Part shown: positions 6,180 to 9,203 of the stretch, piece by piece
Layout: every line of letters begins with the position of its first letter
Numbering within the stretch: position 1 is the stretch's first letter
Origin: an uncultured Pelagibacteraceae bacterium
GTDB lineage: Bacteria; Pseudomonadota; Alphaproteobacteria; Pelagibacterales; Pelagibacteraceae
Direction of reading: 5' to 3'
DNA length: 9,203 nucleotides
Assembly: GCA_902549785.1 (NCBI GenBank)
Contig: CACCWT010000025.1
Coordinates: forward strand, 1 to 9,203
Program-made: the position numbers and the translations under genes
The notes under the pieces: generated by a model
Seen by the model: the letters and a program-made list of their open reading frames with translations, nothing else
Databases searched by the model: none
What the model was told of the DNA's origin: nothing

Positions 6180-6943
6180 ATTAATAAAGTTTTCCTCAAA
6201 ACTTCTTCAGCACATTTTATTTCAGGAACAGAGTGGAAAGTATAATTTGTTTTTATGAATCCAACCAATTTATTACTACTATAATTAATATACTTATATT
6301 TAGAAAAGGCATTATGAAATTCATTTTCATGTCCTTTTATTATGTGTGTATTTCTAAGTGGAAGTAGGCAAAATGGAATTAATCTCTCAAGCCTGCCAAA
6401 TGACATCTTTTTAACAAATTTTTTTGCTAAACTTAAATTATTTGGTTTATAAAATTGAGTACCAGCAGTCCATTCCTTGTTCCAGTTATTTTCAGGAAAA
6501 TATATTATTAAGGAAATTATTTTTTGTTTAGCATCAGTGTGTGGCTCCAATTGAAAACCACTTTTACTACACGTGAAATTAATTGTTGTTTTTGTATTAT
6601 TAATATTAAAATTTTTTATCCTTCTATTTTCAAATGGAAGTGAAATTTTATTTATAAATTCTCTGACATCAAATTTAAATTTGTCTGATAAATAGTAATC
6701 ACATATATTTTTCCAAGAATTATTGTGAGATAAAAATTTTTTTAAGAAGTTTTCATCATTTTTATTTGTAAAGTTTAGAGATGCACTTTTGGAATTAGAT
6801 GATCTAATTTTTTCTAATATATATTTTGTAGGATACGTTGAATTTAATTCTTGATATAATTTTAAATCAAAATAATTATCAATTAAAAAAAGTGGCACCT
6901 CTTTATTTAATTCTTCTATTTTTTTTAGTTTATTTATTTCCAT
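6161..6943 (-). CDS. 2-oxoglutarate/Fe(II)-dependent oxygenase (prolyl-4-hydroxylase-like cupin fold)
   Basis: A 260-residue protein whose C-terminal half carries the iron-binding facial triad and the 2-oxoglutarate-binding arginine. His135 and Asp137 lie in EPHTDAKQK, followed by the strand IISLIIYFPEN. His237 lies in NYTFHSVP. Arg250 in VLRKTLLINL follows 13 residues later, the expected spacing. AGTQFYKP (160-167) corresponds to the family's GGxLxFY strand. The N-terminal half opens with a PLFLIDNYF segment typical of this group. It has no signal peptide or membrane segment, so it probably acts in the cytosol. It begins ten bases after the stop of the SGNH membrane protein and is probably cotranscribed with it. 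Hydroxylation of a sugar, lipid or protein tied to the surface glycan is inferred from neighbours; no substrate can be read. Family call fairly firm. Confidence 0.75.
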   Translation of the reverse strand: MEINKLKKIEELNKEVPLFLIDNYFDLKLYQELNSTYPTKYILEKIRSSNSKSASLNFTNKNDENFLKKFLSHNNSWKNICDYYLSDKFKFDVREFINKISLPFENRRIKNFNINNTKTTINFTCSKSGFQLEPHTDAKQKIISLIIYFPENNWNKEWTAGTQFYKPNNLSLAKKFVKKMSFGRLERLIPFCLLPLRNTHIIKGHENEFHNAFSKYKYINYSSNKLVGFIKTNYTFHSVPEIKCAEEVLRKTLLINLNFK

Positions 6944-6953
6944 TTGTTTATTT

Positions 6954-8345
6954 TTATAAATTTTTATTTATTTCATCAGCAATATAATTTGAGATTTGAC
7001 TATAGCCTATTTCATTGAAATGACCCCAATAATTATAAGGATAAAGTTCTAATGGATTATCAAAATTATTAATTATGTATTCATGTAAATCTATTAATTT
7101 AAATTTTCTTTGATTAAACTCATCAATAATTTTTTTTCGATAAAATATCTGATTATGCTCAATTTCATCGTATTCCTTCATATATCTTGCAACAGAGGGA
7201 ACATAAACTACAAAAAATTTTGAATTATTATTTTTAGAGATTCTTTGTGCTTTTGAAATAATTTGAAAAAAAAGAGATTTTTTATTTTTATCAATATTTT
7301 TTTTAAAAATTTCATTTTCATTTAGAACAAGCTTAAGAACTGTATTTCTTGTTATTGACAACTTTGCAAAATCTAGAATTTTATTTAAGTTACTTTTATT
7401 TGTTTTATCTAAGTATTGTTTTTCAATATCAGGGATATGCTTTGTTAATAAATCATTAATTTTACTCTGTTTATAAATAATATCTTGTGAAAAACCATCA
7501 TTTAAATAACTTAGTAATATAGGACTTAAAATTTCTTTTTCTAAATCTTGAAAAATGTCATTTTTCTCAAAATAAAGCCAAACAACTATCTCTGGTTTTA
7601 TCAAATCGATAAACTCTATTAAGCTAGCAAGCTCAGTAAGTGGTCCATTACCTCCGTTAGCTAGATTGATAAAGTTTGAATTTAATTTTCTGGACAAGGT
7701 TGTTGGAATGTTAAATTTATTGTGGACACATGCACCATGACCAAAAGAGTCCCCTATAACAATATTTTTGTCTTGCTTATCCCATAATTTATCATCATTA
7801 TTAAAACCATACCTGTCACTCATGTATTTTAAAAAATATCCATTTTCGTTACAATAAATTGTTAATTTTTTTGAAATTCCAGACAGTGGAAAAATATTTT
7901 TATTACCTAAACTAAAACCATTTTGTTTTGTCCAGTTTGTGGGATGTAATGAAGGTACTGAATCAACTTTTTGCTCTATATCATTTTTATAAACTTCATA
8001 TTTCGTTCTTAAATCAAAAGTTTTTCCCTCATCTTTTGCTAATTTACTATTTCTTATTTTGGGGTCTAAATTGTAATTATTAAAAATTAAATAACCCTCA
8101 ATTAAATAAAATGTAAAAAGAGAAGTAATAATTGCAATAGTATAATATTCATAAAAAACTTTTAATTTCTCTCTTAAATAAATAAATAATAAGTTTATAA
8201 AAAATAAAATAAAAAAAATAACAAAATACAATATGTATTTTATAGCAAAGCTATTTATAAAAAATAAAAATAAACTATAGATAGATAATAAAAAAAAAAT
8301 TGCTAATTGAAAGAATTTTAGTTTTTCTAGAAAATTATTTTTCAT
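6954..8345 (-). CDS. Multi-span membrane protein with divergent SGNH-hydrolase domain
   Basis: A 463-residue protein with three hydrophobic segments at the N-terminus (about 11-30, 34-57 and 67-87), then a large soluble domain probably outside the inner membrane. The domain has SGNH marks: IVIGDSFGHG (195-204) with Ser200; LANGGNGP (228-235) supplying the Gly/Asn block; FEKND (259-263) with Asn262; and WGHFNEIGY (440-448) with His442. Aligned on that last block, the acid residue seen in the neighbouring plus-strand protein (DGHWN) is Trp440 here, so the acid is missing from its usual place or supplied elsewhere. YVPSVARY (381-388) resembles the strand before the last block in such proteins. 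Start ATG overlaps the upstream acyltransferase by 11 bases; no clear ribosome site. Likely a glycan O-acyl esterase or transferase, or a non-catalytic partner. A ten-T run (sense strand) lies in the first membrane segments. Confidence 0.7.
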   Translation of the reverse strand: MKNNFLEKLKFFQLAIFFLLSIYSLFLFFINSFAIKYILYFVIFFILFFINLLFIYLREKLKVFYEYYTIAIITSLFTFYLIEGYLIFNNYNLDPKIRNSKLAKDEGKTFDLRTKYEVYKNDIEQKVDSVPSLHPTNWTKQNGFSLGNKNIFPLSGISKKLTIYCNENGYFLKYMSDRYGFNNDDKLWDKQDKNIVIGDSFGHGACVHNKFNIPTTLSRKLNSNFINLANGGNGPLTELASLIEFIDLIKPEIVVWLYFEKNDIFQDLEKEILSPILLSYLNDGFSQDIIYKQSKINDLLTKHIPDIEKQYLDKTNKSNLNKILDFAKLSITRNTVLKLVLNENEIFKKNIDKNKKSLFFQIISKAQRISKNNNSKFFVVYVPSVARYMKEYDEIEHNQIFYRKKIIDEFNQRKFKLIDLHEYIINNFDNPLELYPYNYWGHFNEIGYSQISNYIADEINKNL

Positions 8346-9203
8346 ATGTTTTGTAAAACCATTTTTTGAAGTAATTTAGTAAGGCAAAATTTCCATGTAT
8401 AGTAAAATGAACTTTATCATTTATTAAGACTTTATTTTTATCAATAAAGTTTGAACATTTATTATTATTACAAATAAAATTTGAAAAATCTAAAACATAG
8501 TTATTTGGATTTTTACTAACAACATTTCTTAATGCGTCTACAAAATAATTAAAATTTTTCATTGAAGATTTTATACCATAATTGATACAATCTTCAAAAA
8601 TGCCTGAACCAATCAAACAATCAATCAATGAATTTTTTGTCTGAAAAGGTTTTATTAAAAATATCAAGTCTATGTTTTGGTTTAAATTTTTATTTATTTG
8701 ATTAAAACTTTTTTCAATTGCTTGTTTTTTTTTATTTTCTGGAATTTTATTTATATTTAAATCAGTTAAATTCCACTTAGATATATAAGTAAAATAATCA
8801 CTACTTAGAAATAAGTAAACTTTGTTATATTTTTTTGATAGTTTATTTGAAGTTTCGAACAGATTGTTGTTAAATGTTTGATCTGATGTACCGCTTTTAA
8901 AATTTTTATTATTTAACAATTCATCACTATAACTTAATAAACCTGGGGCAACAAAATTTCCAGATTTACCTATGAAAAGTAAATCTAATTCATGTCCTGT
9001 ATATTTATCAAATAAGGGTAATAGCGAAGCAGCGGTACTATCTCCTGCGAGAAGAAATAGATCTTTAGAATTGTTTCGCTTAAAACAATTATCGAAATAA
9101 AAAGAAATTTCTTTTTCTTGAAGACAATAATTTCCAGCATTAAGTAAAAAGTTATATTCTCTATAACTTAAATTATTTTTTAAATAATCATTTTTTGGAT
9201 TAA
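8335..9203 (-). CDS. Acyltransferase of OafA type, C-terminal SGNH domain (5' truncated at window edge)
   Basis: The reading frame is open from the right edge of the window to the TAA at 8337-8335, giving 288 visible residues. These match the SGNH domain found after the membrane acyltransferase-3 domain in OafA/YrhL-type O-acetyltransferases. Marks include FLLAGDSTAASLLP (49-62, Ser55 as nucleophile), with cysteines before it (YC near 27-28 and NCF near 39-41); FIGKSGNF for the Gly/Asn region (about 79-86); LDFSNFICNNNKC (237-249); and the closing NDKVHFTIHG (261-270), with Asp262 and His265 in the classic DxxH arrangement. A TTG at 8919 would give a shorter product of 194 residues, but that would discard the GDS nucleophile, so it is not the real start. 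The missing upstream part should hold about ten membrane helices. The protein would move acetyl groups across the inner membrane onto surface polysaccharide. It heads the visible part of a block with the two genes that follow. Confidence 0.82.
   Translation of the reverse strand, partial: NPKNDYLKNNLSYREYNFLLNAGNYCLQEKEISFYFDNCFKRNNSKDLFLLAGDSTAASLLPLFDKYTGHELDLLFIGKSGNFVAPGLLSYSDELLNNKNFKSGTSDQTFNNNLFETSNKLSKKYNKVYLFLSSDYFTYISKWNLTDLNINKIPENKKKQAIEKSFNQINKNLNQNIDLIFLIKPFQTKNSLIDCLIGSGIFEDCINYGIKSSMKNFNYFVDALRNVVSKNPNNYVLDFSNFICNNNKCSNFIDKNKVLINDKVHFTIHGNFALLNYFKKWFYKTYEK

Noticed and set aside
8335..8919. Stand-alone 194-residue protein starting at TTG
   Set aside because: The frame is open well upstream and carries the GDS nucleophile block needed for the same domain.
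1..9203. Mobile element, prophage, CRISPR array or defence system
   Set aside because: No transposase, integrase, repeat-spacer array, tRNA attachment site or defence-type nuclease domain was seen on either strand; the genes all fit glycan synthesis and modification.

Overview
The window is very AT-rich (by eye roughly a quarter G+C) and tightly packed. Genes abut or overlap by 1-17 bases, and A/T homopolymers run through the coding sequence. The style and gene content fit a streamlined marine bacterium such as a SAR11-like alphaproteobacterium. This is an inference from composition and packing; no marker gene is present. There is no rRNA, tRNA, CRISPR array, transposase or phage gene.

Layout. 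Region A (1-5014, minus strand) is a five-gene, probably single-transcript block read right to left. Its order is a cytidylyltransferase/class III aminotransferase fusion, a PIG-L/LmbE-type deacetylase, a PseG-like nucleotide-sugar hydrolase, a NeuD/PglD-like acyltransferase and a class I SAM methyltransferase. Successive genes overlap by 4, 4, 17 and 1 bases. The methyltransferase stop codon is the first three bases of the window, so the block probably continues leftward. Region B (5015-5132) is a short divergent promoter region. Region C (5133-6158) is the only plus-strand gene, a membrane-anchored SGNH-hydrolase-like protein. Region D (6161-9203, minus strand) is a second co-oriented block: the SGNH end of an OafA-type acyltransferase running off the right edge, a multi-span membrane protein with a divergent SGNH domain, and a small 2-oxoglutarate/Fe(II) oxygenase. 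It converges on region C with two bases between the stop codons.

Reading. The window looks like part of a surface-glycan locus. Region A resembles the late part of a nonulosonic-acid (sialic/pseudaminic/legionaminic-like) or related amino-sugar pathway: amination, loss of a nucleotide, N-deacetylation and N-reacylation, CMP activation, and perhaps methylation. The sugar-acid synthase (NeuB/PseI type), dehydratase and glycosyltransferases are not in the window. Regions C and D would add or remove acyl groups on a surface polymer, with a possible hydroxylation step.

Most notable are the fused activation/transamination enzyme, a class III rather than DegT-type aminotransferase in this setting, the deacetylase-hydrolase-acyltransferase-methyltransferase series, and three different SGNH proteins in under 4.1 kb. 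Two start calls deserve care. The PseG-like gene starts at TTG. The rightmost gene continues upstream of an internal TTG and is really a 5'-truncated acyltransferase.
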